58,304 nucleotides of DNA, taken from the NCBI GenBank assembly GCA_029204225.1, contig MU833298.1, forward strand, positions 1-58,304, given 5' to 3'. The notes beneath the pieces are model-generated. The model made no database searches. It had not been told where the DNA came from and saw only the letters and a program-made list of their open reading frames with translations. The stretch comes from Diphasiastrum complanatum. Its lineage: Eukaryota > Streptophyta > Lycopodiopsida > Lycopodiales > Lycopodiaceae. This document shows, in pieces, positions 30,515-41,171 of the stretch (its first letter is position 1; every line of letters begins with the position of its first letter). The position numbers and the translations under genes were made by a program.

Positions 30515-31580
30515 GATGTGGTAGTGTGTCACAAAGGCTTTGTCATGTTATAATATCATATTTTGTTTAGGATTATGGAAATGCATTTGCAAGATAATAT
30601 GAGAATACTTAGTTGAAATTTAAAGTTTAAAAGGTGTGAAAAATTATTTTGTGCAATAGATTTTATATTTTCATTTTGAAATAATGTGTATGATCTTCAT
30701 AAGTTTATAGCATTTTATAATGAAAAGTTCGATATTAGTTTGTTGTAAGTTTTGAATAGACATTTAAAAGTTACAACAAATTGATAAAATTTGTTGATGA
30801 TTTTATTTGTTGATTAGTATTGTTTTATATCGCACATAGAACGTGAGAAAAGAATTAGTCTGTGTTGTGTTGATTATTACTTTAGAGGTGATTCTTGAAA
30901 TGTGATTTAACTGGGCAGTGAGTTCATGAGTGAGCTTATAACATGACAAGCTTAATATGATGTCGATTTGATAGAAAATAAAGTTACTACACGAGATAGT
31001 GAAATGCGAGAAGTTGGTTGCTCCAAGCAACAAATTGCCTACAATCTAGATGCAAGGATGTAATGTAAATGAAAAAATTGAAAGAAAAAAAAAAAACGTG
31101 AAACACAATTGGAATTTGAAGGAGTTTGAATGTATATCTCAAATGTACTCTCTTGGAATGCATGTGTGCATATCAATGTTAAGAGAATTGTATTTATTCA
31201 TTTATGAGCAACGAATGTATACTTTTACTTTTCATTTTGTAGTAAAAGTATATTTGTAGTTTATGTAATGGATTTATGTTTTGGTTTAAGTTTGAATGTC
31301 ATGGTTAACTTGATGAATAAAATAAAATTTTGGATCTATATAGTTTCTTGGTCCATAGCCTTATGTTAGTATTGTTCATCATTGTACTTGTAAAAGGTAA
31401 AATACTTTGCTTCACAAGCTAAGAAGTAACAAAATCTAAAAAATTGAATCGACTATGTGGTATTATACCACAAAGGTCTTGCCATGTGATAATAGCATGA
31501 ATCCTAAAATTTTAGGATTTGGATAAGGCATTCTATTTTGTGCAATGAATCTATATATTGATTTTAAAACATGTGCACTA
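30515..31580. repeat. Diverged direct duplication pair (about 150 bp each)
   Basis: 30516-30690 and 31456-31580 share ATGTGGTA...CACAAAGG, then a TCATG/CCATG...ATAAT block, TTTAGGATT...GGAAATGCATT or GGATAAGGCATT, and ATTTTGTGCAATAGATT or ATTTTGTGCAATGAATC. The intervening sequence has no recognisable gene (ORFs under 80 codons). Confidence 0.5.
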
Positions 31581-32331
31581 TTATCCTAATGGTGTGGACC
31601 ATTAGAGGTTGCCTTGGACGTAGGAGCCGGGCCTAATCTAGATAATAGTCGAGTACGACCATGGAGTCACACTTGCATGCGATATTAGTGTCAACTTTCA
31701 GAGAAAAGGACTTGATTTCATCCAGAAACAATCAATAAGAGTGATTGGTAGCTTGGGATCTTGATCTATATCAAGACTAGCATCCAATTCTAGCTTTTAC
31801 TTGACAATTTCTAGTGATCCAAGCAAGAACAATAAAAAAAGATGATCCAAAGGCTTCACACGTGTGAACTACAGTAGGTGCACGGTTTGTTATAAAAAAA
31901 TATGTTTACTTAAGAAATACAAAACATTCATTCACAAAGAACTAGCTTAAGAAAGTGAAAACACAATGATGGCTCCCAAATCAATGTAGCTCAAGATTAA
32001 CCTCACAATCAATCCATCATGGATCAAGTACACAATCATCATCTCTAGGCTGCTTTCAGCACATGTGGGATAGCTCATTGTACTCATCCATATCCACTTT
32101 GGATAAGTTTGCTACATCATCCATTGGTGGTTTGTGTTGACCTTCTAGATTCCTACAATCTAGGAGATAACTCCTATAATTTAGGAGATTTGACATTTGA
32201 CTCAAATAAAATCTAAGTACAATGGATCTGAATATTACAAGTGTTATTTCACACGTGTGGACAGGTGCTCACACGTGTGGATCCACATAGATGTCAAACC
32301 AAAACTATGTGAAAATTGCTAAAATCTAACA
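31366..32331 (-). mobile_element. 3' LTR of Copia element E (left edge uncertain)
   Basis: The right edge is supported: on the minus strand AAAAATTGAGGAG (polypurine tract, plus 32332-32344) is followed by TGTTAGATTTTAGC, i.e. ...CTAACA ends at 32331. A complementary TGTTAG at 31366 is one candidate left edge (966 bp), but it is not otherwise supported. The LTR contains three CACACGTGTG palindromes (about 31859, 32251, 32271), potential G-box sites. Confidence 0.45.
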
Positions 32332-32381
32332 CTCCTCAATTTTTCCATTGATACATCTATCTACAACTCCTAAGGCTGATC

Positions 32382-32786
32382 TTAACTTAATAAATGAAAC
32401 CTTTGGCAAGGCTTTAGTGAGTAGATTAGCAAGGCAATTTGAAGAAGATACATGTTGTAGCTTGATCTCCTTTGCTTGAACATTTCCCTCACAAAGTGGT
32501 GAGCAATCTCTATGTGCTTGCTCCTTGCATGGAATGTGGGATTGGTTGCTAATGCTTGGCTTGATTGGTTGTCACAATATATGATTAGCTGCTCATCGGC
32601 CTCCATGACTTGTAGCTCCACCAAAAGCCTTTTCAACCACAAAATCTCCTTGGTTGTTGATGTTAATGCCTTGTATTTCGACTCGGTTGAAGATAGAAAA
32701 ATTGTGTCTTGCTTTTTGGAAAGCCAAGACACTATGCCATTGCAAAAAAAGGTAACAAAAACCTTGTTGTTAGCAACAAAGTAAAA
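32382..32786 (-). pseudogene. Copia element E: C-terminal RNase H fragment
   Basis: The minus strand encodes MSWLSKKQDTIFLSSTESKYKAL (the S-x-E of the RNase H active site), ILWLKRLLVEL, YCDNQSSQALATNP, and HFVREMF, followed after a frameshift by the end of the domain before the polypurine tract. The 5' part of the element is missing: coding stops at about 32786, where a dispersed repeat begins. Confidence 0.9.
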
Positions 32787-32885
32787 TAAAACACCGTGGC
32801 ATGTGTATTGTAAGTCCGCTGTGAGTACTTGTTAATAAACTCCTACCATGGCATGTGTGTTATAAGTCCATGGGTAGAAACTTAA
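32787..32885. repeat. Dispersed repeat, second copy
   Basis: GTGGCATGTGTATTGTAAGT...CTTGTTAATAAACTCCTACC...ATGGCATGTGTGTTATAAGT matches 28400-28500 in the same orientation. In each place it starts exactly where retroelement coding ends (gypsy at 28392, Copia at 32786). Confidence 0.7.
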
Positions 32886-33208
32886 TTAGATTCTAAACTT
32901 CTAAGTTAACTAGGGAATGTGGCAAGCCACTTGGCCCTACCTTAAGTTGGTATTTTATTATATTTTACACGTGTTAGATATAAATGTGACACACAAAAAA
33001 ATTGTCTATTTTTATTAACAAAAAATAGGAAAACTCATCATAGTACAGAAAATTGCATGTGGGAAGTGTCAATGTTAGAAGGTGGTTTAAAAGTTATCGT
33101 TTGATGCAAGTCACCAGGTAGGGTAGTTGCAAGTTGTCCTAGTTCTTTCGAGGAATGCGATGACAGTAATGCTACTCTTTATGTTGAGTTTCATGAGAAG
33201 CAACAATA
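32886..33208. other. No recognisable gene
   Basis: AT-rich sequence between the dispersed repeat and the endonuclease fragment, with no coding pattern. Confidence 0.5.
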
Positions 33209-33485
33209 CTTCCATCAATAGAAACCCGATGAAGGAGGCTTACGTAGGTAATAATAAATTGGTGAGTGGTCACTCCAATAACAATGCGCGACTTCATAAA
33301 AACTTTTCGAGTTGTGTACATGTGCATTTGTCCATATATGATCTAGCTGGCTTCCATACAATGTTGTTGTTGTGATAGTTTGTTGAAAACCATGTTTTTG
33401 CATGAATGTCGTAAGATGGTTGGCATGATTGTTGCAAGCAAGTATATTGATATTGAACTCTCCAAGAGAGCTAGTTTCACAATTT
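33209..33485 (-). pseudogene. Endonuclease/exonuclease/phosphatase-fold fragment (Helentron-like)
   Basis: The minus strand reads, from 33485: SSLGEFNINILACNN (the G-D/E-F-N-x-N motif of the AP-endonuclease-like fold, Glu in place of Asp), ANHLTTFMQKHGFQQTI, LYGSQLDHIWTN (the S-x-x-D-H-x-W/F block) and YWSDHSPIYYYLRKP (the catalytic S-D-H-x-P). This order and the D-H-I-W-T-N and W-S-D-H spellings are those of the C-terminal endonuclease domain fused to Rep-helicase proteins of Helentrons or PIF1-like helicases; LINE-type endonucleases are a second possibility. A clear stop follows at 33215. No helicase could be read upstream. Confidence 0.65.
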
Positions 33486-34330
33486 AATAAGTACTATTTA
33501 GATTGTAAGAAAGAGATATCCATTGAAGTTTGAAGGGAAAAAGTACCATTTTTGAAGCCAATAAATTTAAATTGAAGGAATAAGACAACCTTGAGTTGAA
33601 CTTTTCATACAATATCGACCAAAGAGAGAAATAATCTAATATCAAAAGATCTCTGATATATCTGTCTGCCGCAACGAGAAATCTTAAAAGTATTTTCACA
33701 TGAATAAAATTCCATCATCAACCGCACAAAGTTGACATACACCTCAAAGTATACTATGTGAGAGCTTTGGTAGAGAAACACATAGGCAAATCAGTTTGTT
33801 ACCATTGATATATGTAATTCGGGTATAATATGATAAGCAAATCCCAAACTTTTTAGAACAGGAGAGATTCTATAAATAATGAGTTTTAGCTGAGGCACAC
33901 TCGTCTCTGGATAAACTCCCTTTTCAAAGACAAGACTATTGACGACTTTTTTAGATCCCTTCCTTCCCACTCCATGCAATCTTATCATTTGTGTCATTTA
34001 TGTCTTAGATTATCATGAAGAAGATTATCTGAGACTTTATGATAACATTCCTAATTGATACTTGGTGAATTTCACCTAACAGTTAACAAGAACAAGAAGC
34101 TCACTTTCATATTTTCAATGGTAATCCATGAGATTTTCCTTCTATATATGCCTTGGCCACAAATGTTTAGCCTGAATCTGCTCTCACAACCAATAGATGA
34201 TGCATGCAATGAAAAATAAATGTTATAGCTCATAGGCCTCATGTCAGTGAGCCAAATTTCACTTCCAAATTCACAATCAAGAAGTTGCATGAAGGCTTTC
34301 AAGTGCCACCCTTTGAGTCTATGAAGGTTT
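33486..34330 (-). pseudogene. Possible upstream part of the endonuclease element
   Basis: Minus-strand segments such as VVNSLVFEKGVYPETSVPQLKLII and ISPVLKSLGFAYHIIPEL (33791-33997) look protein-like, lie upstream in the same orientation, and are followed by broken frames toward the endonuclease. I recognise no domain. The ORF at 34072-34302 is of the same kind. Confidence 0.25.
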
Positions 34331-35562
34331 CACGATCAATGGACTCACAAGGGCCTACAATACAACTCTTCCTAACCAAGCCACTAGAAATGTTTTAACC
34401 CAAGATTCATGGGATAGGATTTCAACTTTGTAGGGATAGTTGGCTCAGTAATCAATTCTATACTTCTAAGACCAATAGCAATGAATCATTGTGAGCTTCT
34501 ATCATCTTATCTTCACATGGGTGAAGAGCCTTTTTTCCCTAAATATTTGCATATTCGCAACGTAGAGAAGCAAAAAGTTATTGGTTTTTAAAGCCTTTAT
34601 GATGGCTATGTGGATCATGTGATGGAGATAATCCTATTATACATGCTTATTCACGATCTCGAAATGTGAAAGACATAAGGAATTGCCACCTATTTGCACA
34701 GAATATAGGATCTAGAGAAGTTTACAAGAACAATGTCAAAATTTGTTGTACTTATTTGTTTCTAAGGACAATGTCCCAAATGGACTCGCAACTGATTACA
34801 ATCTGATTAACTATATTGGACTTTGTTATGCAACGTACATAGTAGTGTCTACATTGCAAATGTTAACCTATCCTAGGGATTTTCATAACACTCATAACAT
34901 GAGAGTTGCACTTCAACTTTCTTTCTTTCCAAAATCTACCCAGTGGCATTCAGATCTATAACTGCTGCTAATTCTAGTATACACCAAATCAATCAATCAC
35001 AAACATAGTCAATAATACCTACAAAAGGTGTACACGTCAATCCCATATAGCTTCAAATATCATGATACCAGATGTGCATTTTAAAGTTGAAAGCATTTTG
35101 TGTATTTGATGTATAAGCACCAGTACACTATATGAGGTTGCACATCTTGGGTGCAGTTGAGCTCTGTGGCAGAATCCAGTAGTTTAATTAGCCTCATTGA
35201 TTCTCGGAAGAACGAACAAGAAATGACAAAGAGAAATATATAAGCAACTCCAAGGCCTTTGTAGGAGGAGATGGACTGTGATAAGCTACCAAACTAGCTG
35301 CCAATTCTCTCTGTTTTCATGGGCATGAACATCAAAGCCATTAACCTAAACTGGTTGGCAGCTCAAAAACCTAGACTGCTCCCCTAAAAATAAGATACTA
35401 GTAATTCCAACCTTTAAAACATTCATGCACCAGATGCCGAGACTAGATAAAACACTTGGAATCCAGATTCAAACAAGTTATCTCAAGCATCATCGAATAA
35501 TAATGTAGCCTTTCACAGAGATGCAAAAGGGAACTAACTTCTCTTCCAGAAGCAGGGGGCTT
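34331..35562. other. No recognisable gene; 3' flank of the PMEI-like gene
   Basis: Non-coding AT-rich sequence. The part next to 35562 is probably 3' UTR of the PMEI-like gene, but no clear polyadenylation signal could be assigned. Confidence 0.4.
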
Positions 35563-35781
35563 CTAGTTGACGGGATCAGAACCATAGGTGCCATAAGCAT
35601 CCGCCATAGCAAGGGCATTGCTAATGAGCGATACGACTGAATGTACTGTACCCTGATTAATAGAGTTCATCGTATTGATATAAGTCAAGGATGAATTGCA
35701 ATCATTCTGATAAGTGAGAGCAGCACTTAGCCATGCTTCAATGTCATTCACATTAGTTGTTATATTTGTGTTCATGTACTC
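35563..35781 (-). CDS. Last exon of a pectin methylesterase / invertase inhibitor-like gene
   Basis: Minus strand; an acceptor TTGGTTGCAG precedes 35781 and the exon is open to a TAG at 35563 (72 codons). It encodes the second half of a PMEI four-helix domain: VNDIEAWLSAALTYQNDC (the D-x-x-W-L/V-S-A-A-L-x-x-x-x-x-C block, with a conserved Cys), then VHSVVSLISNALAMADAY (the L-x-S-N-A-L-A helix). Such domains occur as free inhibitors of cell-wall pectin methylesterases or invertases, or as the N-terminal part of pectinesterases. Here the protein ends soon after the domain, which favours a free inhibitor. The secretion signal and first helices should lie upstream (right), but the sequence there becomes gypsy at about 36010. 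The exon itself is undamaged. Confidence 0.7.
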   Translation of the reverse strand, partial: EYMNTNITTNVNDIEAWLSAALTYQNDCNSSLTYINTMNSINQGTVHSVVSLISNALAMADAYGTYGSDPVN

Positions 35782-36009
35782 CTGCAACCAATTCAACGAA
35801 TAGCTTAGTAGATGTTCCAAAAACACGGTCTTCCAACTCCTCAGTAAGAACATGATATCAATAGCAAAATGATAACCAGCAAATGCGAACTATAATCGAG
35901 AAGTCTATGATGAAGGATCAGATAAGACGCGCCTTTAAAGCTCGCAACTATGATCAAACATTGATATAATAATGTTGAAAAAAACAACAATCCAAGAAGA
36001 CATAATCCT
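35782..36009. other. Probable intron of the PMEI-like gene, interrupted by gypsy
   Basis: It contains the splice acceptor at 35782-35790 and no coding for the missing N-terminal half of the domain. Confidence 0.4.
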
Positions 36010-36840
36010 CCTGAATTAGTTGGACCAGCAAAGTCTCAAATCACGACTAAGCCAGAGTCAGGCAACTGCTACAATTGTGGAGAGCTGGGACATTTTTCTC
36101 CTGACTATCTTCAACCGCGAAAATCGACTGGTTATGTACCTTTATGCTCGAATTGCAGAGAGCCTAGCCACAAGCATCCTGACTGACCTCAGCCGCAGAA
36201 GCCGCGACCCAAATATCAATATGTAGCAACACCAACTACTGCAGACTTGAAAGCAAAAGCTTTGACTGATGCTGTTGTGTAGAGAATTGACGTTATTGAA
36301 GAAAAATTGGCAAAGACAGATGACCAATCCTGGCCAAGTGACGTGGAGAAGATATTGAAAGTCACAACGAGAAGCAAGAGCTCCTCAAAACATGAACAGA
36401 AATCTTCGACAAAGCGTAGAAAATCCTCGAAGAATAGATCTTCTAGCAAGACAACGAATAAATCTACGACTAAAGAAGATCTTAAAGATGACCCTAACTA
36501 TAACCGCGATGCTGCAAAATTATTTGCAAAAGATATTTCAGCAGAAGCAAAAGAAATTATCAACACTGAACTTCAGTCAGCTGCTGCAGAGAAGGTGGTC
36601 ACGTTCGAGGAAGGGGACGACAAAATCACGAAGACTAAATTGTCTAGTGTTGTTATTGACAAGCCAATCTCAAAATCAAAGATGAAGGACTATGACATCG
36701 TGACTAATATTGGATCTCTTCGTCCGAACATTACTTTTGAGCAGCTGCTGGCAGATAACACTTATTATAGAAAGCAACTGAAAGGTCTTTCTGCCCCTAA
36801 AAAGAAAAAAAAAACTGAAAGGTCTTATTACAGATGCTGA
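36010..36840 (+). pseudogene. Gypsy G Gag, C-terminal part with zinc knuckles
   Basis: The plus strand reads NCYNCGELGHFSPDY (first zinc knuckle, C-x2-C-x4-H-x4-D with the last Cys replaced) and PLCSNCREPSHKHPD (second, again ending in Asp). After a stop at about 36184-36186 the Lys/Ser-rich tail follows in 36307-36840 (SSKHEQKSSTKRRKSSKNR, then a more globular RPNITFEQLLADNTYYRKQL). The capsid part is not visible to the left, where the PMEI-like gene begins, so the element is 5'-truncated. Confidence 0.75.
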
Positions 36841-36879
36841 TATTTTGTCTATTGATTTAGGTGATCTCGGTGCACCTGA

Positions 36880-37251
36880 AATGATGTTACCATTGTGGGA
36901 TGCCTGATAGAAAAAGTGCCAATTGACTCTGGCTCCAGCATGAACATAATAACAGAAGACACAGCTCATGCTTTGGGACTGACTGACATTCAACCAACAC
37001 AGCGAAACATCAAGCTAGCTTATTCGATGCGACGAAAACCTGCTGGAGAATTGAAGGATGTTACTGTGTACATTCAAGCCAAGCCTTTCACAATGAATTT
37101 CATAGTTGTCAAACCACTCGGTTTGTCATCTTATTATATGCTGATTGGACGACCCTGGCTTTATCAAATAAACGCAAGTGTTCATTGGAAATCCAAAGAG
37201 CTAAGATTTCAGACTGGTGAGACCAATAATCGAGGTAAGCCAACAGAATAA
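36880..37251 (+). pseudogene. Gypsy G aspartic protease
   Basis: The ORF at 36895-37251 encodes VGCLIEKVPIDSGSSMNIIT with the catalytic DSGSS, LKDVTVYIQAKPFTMNFIVV, and YYMLIGRPWLYQINA, the typical LGRPWL end of plant gypsy proteases. The preceding frame is shifted. It would process Gag-Pol. Confidence 0.9.
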
Positions 37252-37447
37252 ATAATCACCCGGAGTTGTGACAAATATGAAGGTGAAACTCCTTTGTCTG
37301 ACACCAGTTTTACCTCAGAAAAATCTTTTTATGCCTTAAATATTTTTTCTAATGCATCTGACATTGAAGTACAATATTTCGAATGCTATAAGAATGCTGA
37401 CGAAGAAGAATTCTTCAATGCCTGCAACGCTGAAGCGGATGTTTTGA

Positions 37448-39040
37448 TTGAAGAAATTAGTTGCAGACACGAACTCGAAAGGGTTTGATGATTCGAGTGA
37501 CGAATCTGAACACGAATTTGGTAACAAGAACCAGGTTGACAACAAGAATACATCTATGGAGTCAACCATGCACAAAATTCATGGCCATACCAAAGCCAAT
37601 ATGATAGAAGGTATCATTTTACCAGATTCTACTGAACTAATTGAACTTGCACCTGGCAGATTTGTGCATGTTTCAAAGTCACTTGAAGAATTAGAATTGG
37701 CGGAATTCATTGAATTATTGAAGGAGTATCAAGATGTTTTTGCATGGTCGCTCGACGATTTGAAAGGAATACCTACAGAATTCGGAGAGCACCGTATTGA
37801 TCTTAAAAAAGATGTTGTACCTGTTCGACAGAGACAGTATCGTCTCAATTTCAAGTACTCCCTCACGGTTAAGGACGAACTCAACAAGCACCTTAAGGTA
37901 GGTATTATCTATCCCGTCTTAAGCAGTGAATGGGTTTTACCCATTGTTGTCGTTCCAAAGAAGAAGACTGGCAAAATACGAATATGCCAAGATTTCCGCA
38001 AGCTCAATGCTGCCACAAGGAAGGATCATCATCCTCTACCCTTCATTGATTCTATCCTAGATCAGGTTGCTAGTCAAGAGCGTTACAATTTTTGTGACGG
38101 TTTCTCTGGTTATAATCAGGTTGGAATGCGAAAGGAGGATCGTTCATAGACCACATTTACTATGGATTGGGGCACTTATGCCTACAACAAAATACCCTTT
38201 GGTCTTTGCAACGCTCCAACGACTTTTCAGCGAATCATGATGTTAATTTTTATTGCCTTTCTAAGAACTTTTTTCGAAATATTTATTGATGATTTTTGTG
38301 TATATAGTGATATCAAGACACACAGCTGAAATTAACATTGCAACGGTGTCGAGATACTTGTTTATCCCTTCATCCAAAGAAATGCTTTTTTGGTATGAAA
38401 GAAGGAATATTACTTGGACACATGATATCAAACAGAGGAATAGAAGTCAACAAAGATAAAGTTGAGCTTATAAAGAATCTCTAGATACCAACCAATCTAC
38501 GTGAACTAGAAGCTTTCTTAGAACATGTCGGCTATTATCGGAGATTTTTATAAAAAATCATGCTTCTATTGTTGCCTCTCTTACTCATCTACTCAGAAAA
38601 CAAGTGGAATACTTGTGGACGAATGAACAGCAGAAAGCATTCGAAGAACTTAAGCAAAGGTTGATTAATGCTCCTATTCTGAGACCACCCAACTGGGCTA
38701 TTTTATTTCATAGCTATGTGGATGTTTCTGCATTTGCTATTGGCGTCTTTCTGAGCCAGAAGGATGACTAGAAGAAAGATCATCCCATATACTATGTGAG
38801 TCGATAGCTCAGTGCATTAGAGAAGAATTATTCAGCTACAGAAAGGGAAGCACTTGAAATGATTTTCACTGTTAAGAATTTTTGGCATTATTTGCTAGGA
38901 TATGTATTTATTTTTCATGTTGATCATTATGCTCTAAAGTATCTTGTGCAAAAACCATATCTATCAGGACGAATTGCTCAATGGGTTCTACTTCTGCAGG
39001 AATTCACTTAGTAAGTAGAACTTTGCCAAGGAAAGTATCA
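37448..39040 (+). pseudogene. Gypsy G reverse transcriptase and RNase H
   Basis: RT begins in 37448-38149: VFAWSLDDLKGIPTEFGEHRI, VKDELNKHLKVGIIYPV, KKKTGKIRICQDFRKLNAATRKD, and GFSGYNQVGM. After a stop at 38147 the palm continues with FGLCNAPTTFQRIM and FIDDFCVYSD (catalytic F-I-D-D instead of Y-V/I-D-D). Then a frameshift, LLGHMISNRGIEVNKDKVELI, and a broken thumb. RNase H at 38590-39000 keeps SYVDVSAFAIGVFLSQKD and NYSATEREALEMIFTVKNFWHYL, VDHYALKYL. About six disruptions are visible, so the element is moderately old. There are ORF fragments without a clear domain in the tether region (39046-39237). Confidence 0.9.
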
Positions 39041-39119
39041 TACAAATGTTGGTTATCTATCGTGACTCAGCATTGGAAAAATTGAAGAACCAATTAATGA
39101 TGATTTTCCAGATGAACAT

Positions 39120-40370
39120 TTGTTTGAAATTTCTTCCACAAATTCATTACATTCTGATACTATTACTTATCTCAACGACCAGATATATCCGGATGGTTAC
39201 GATTTGGAGCAAAAGACAGTTTTTCAATACAAGATAGCACCTTATATGATTATTAACAATATCTTGCACAAGCTTGGTGCTGATCATCAGCTACAAAGAT
39301 TTCTTGAAACAGCAGATATTAAAAAGGTTGTTCAAGCCTTACACTCAAAAGATGCTGGCAGACACTTTGCCTTGAAGAGTACCTGTTAATAAGATATTGA
39401 CTACCAAGTACTGGTGGCCAACAATGTTCAAGGATGTATCAAACTTTATTCGTTCACCTGGTAAGCCTATAGAAACAATGAATTGGTCGTTGACACCAAT
39501 TCTGCCTCTTGCACCATTTGAGAAGTGGGGGATTGACTTTGTCGGTCCAATCAAACCTATGACTCGACATACAAAATGTCGTAATATTCTAGTTGCAACG
39601 GATTATGCTACAAAGAACGTTGAAGCAAAGGCGACTAAACGAAACGATTCGAAAACTGTCGTGGCGTTCTTATTCAAAAGTATAATCACAAGATATGGTT
39701 GTCCATTTCAACTAGTAAGTGACCGTGGTACACATTTTCTAAATGACACTATACGGCTGCTGACAACATATTTTCTAATCAAACACAAAAAAAACTACAC
39801 CGTATAATCCAAAAGCAAACGGGTTGACAGAAAGAGCTAATGGAATTTTATGTAAGATCCTGAATAAAATTACTATTGCACAACGGATTGGGATTAGAAA
39901 CTACCATCCGTTCTTTTGGCTTATCACAACACAAAAAAAATCACGACGAAACAAACACCATATTTTCTTACGTATGGTATGCATCCTATTTTGCCAATTG
40001 AATTTGAGGTGAAAACTTTTTGTATCAAGCTCAACGAACAGATGCAGAATGTATAAACAAAAGGTTGACCAATATTGAAGAACTACCTGAAGCTCGTGCG
40101 ACTTCACAAAAATTAACGGAGGAAATCCAAGAACAAAGGAAGAAGAAGTATGACAGTCATATCAGGAAATCTGATCTTAAAGCTTATGACTTTGCGCTGA
40201 TATATGACAGTCGACATCAAAAGTTCCCCGAAAAAGTCCATATGAGATGGCTTGGACCTTATAAAGTCATAGAGGTGTTTGACAATGGTTCTGTACAACT
40301 TCTATCACTCGAAGGTGAACTGTTACCTACACGTATTAATGGGTTCAGACTAAAGAAATACTACCCTTGA
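39120..40370 (+). pseudogene. Gypsy G integrase
   Basis: The N-terminal tether and zinc-finger region (39120-39480) has AGRHFALKSTC...TTKYWWPTMFKDVSNFIRS; the final C-x2-C of the finger is missing. The core at 39397-39807 has FEKWGIDFVGPIKP (first Asp), NILVATDYATKNVEAK, and FQLVSDRGTHFLND (second Asp). It is then frameshifted in an A-run at about 39793, and the catalytic Glu region is only partly readable (LTERANGIL after 39820). The C-terminal part, 40020-40370, is open: HIRKSDLKAYDFALIYDSRH, VHMRWLGPYKVIEVFDNGSV, ending in RLKKYYP. A stop follows at 40368. Confidence 0.9.
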
Positions 40371-40965
40371 CCAGAATTTTTTTTCTTATTCTTTTCTAGT
40401 TTTTTTCTGGAATTAATTGCAAATTTTCTTTTATCTTTTTTGGTACTTTTCGGACTTTTCTTCTATCTTTTCTAGAAATTTTCTTTACCTTCCAACATTT
40501 TTTAAAGTGTTTTTGAGAATTTTTTCTAGACTTCTCTATATTTTCAAAGTATTTTTGAGAACTTTTCAAGAATTTTTTGTGACACTCAATTTGTAATCAA
40601 ACGGTGTTTTAATTTTCGCGGACCGTTTTCAAGAATTTTTCTAGAGTCTTTTCTAGCATTTTTCTACAATTTTTTGAGAAATTTTCGTGAGTTTCTGTAT
40701 CATTTTCTAGGATCCCATGAGAAGGTTTCGCGAAACTTTCTAGAATATTTCTAGCATATTTTCGAGAATCTCTCAACCTACTTTTTGTATTCCTCCATTA
40801 AAGATGATGGCCACGTGAACATTGTTCACACGTGTGTACGATCATATATCAAAACGGATATTCTTTCTTCTTAATTTATTTCTTTTCTTTTTACAAACGA
40901 TCTTTCGTCATTACGATCGATCTGTCAAATCATAGTTTGAAACTCTGAGCCATGCACGTCCTCCA
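40371..40965 (+). repeat. T-rich tract with repeated TTTTCTAGAA motifs
   Basis: Between pol and the accessory ORF, 40380-40770 is pyrimidine/T-rich, with many variants of TTTTCTAG(A/T)ATTTT and GAGAATTTTT spaced about 20-40 bp. A CACACGTGTG palindrome occurs at about 40827. No coding. Confidence 0.7.
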
Positions 40966-41171
40966 TAAATGGAAATGACAGATGTCATGTCACCATGCAC
41001 CGTCATCATCCCTTCCACACCACTACTGCATAACATTGTTATTTTTCATTTTTCTTCCTTACACTTTCTTCCTGCGATTACATGCTTTCCTGCGCTCACT
41101 CTCTTTGCGATCAAAGCAATTTATTGCATCCTATTGCGGTCTACGGAGCTGTCGTCAATCATTCGACGCAA

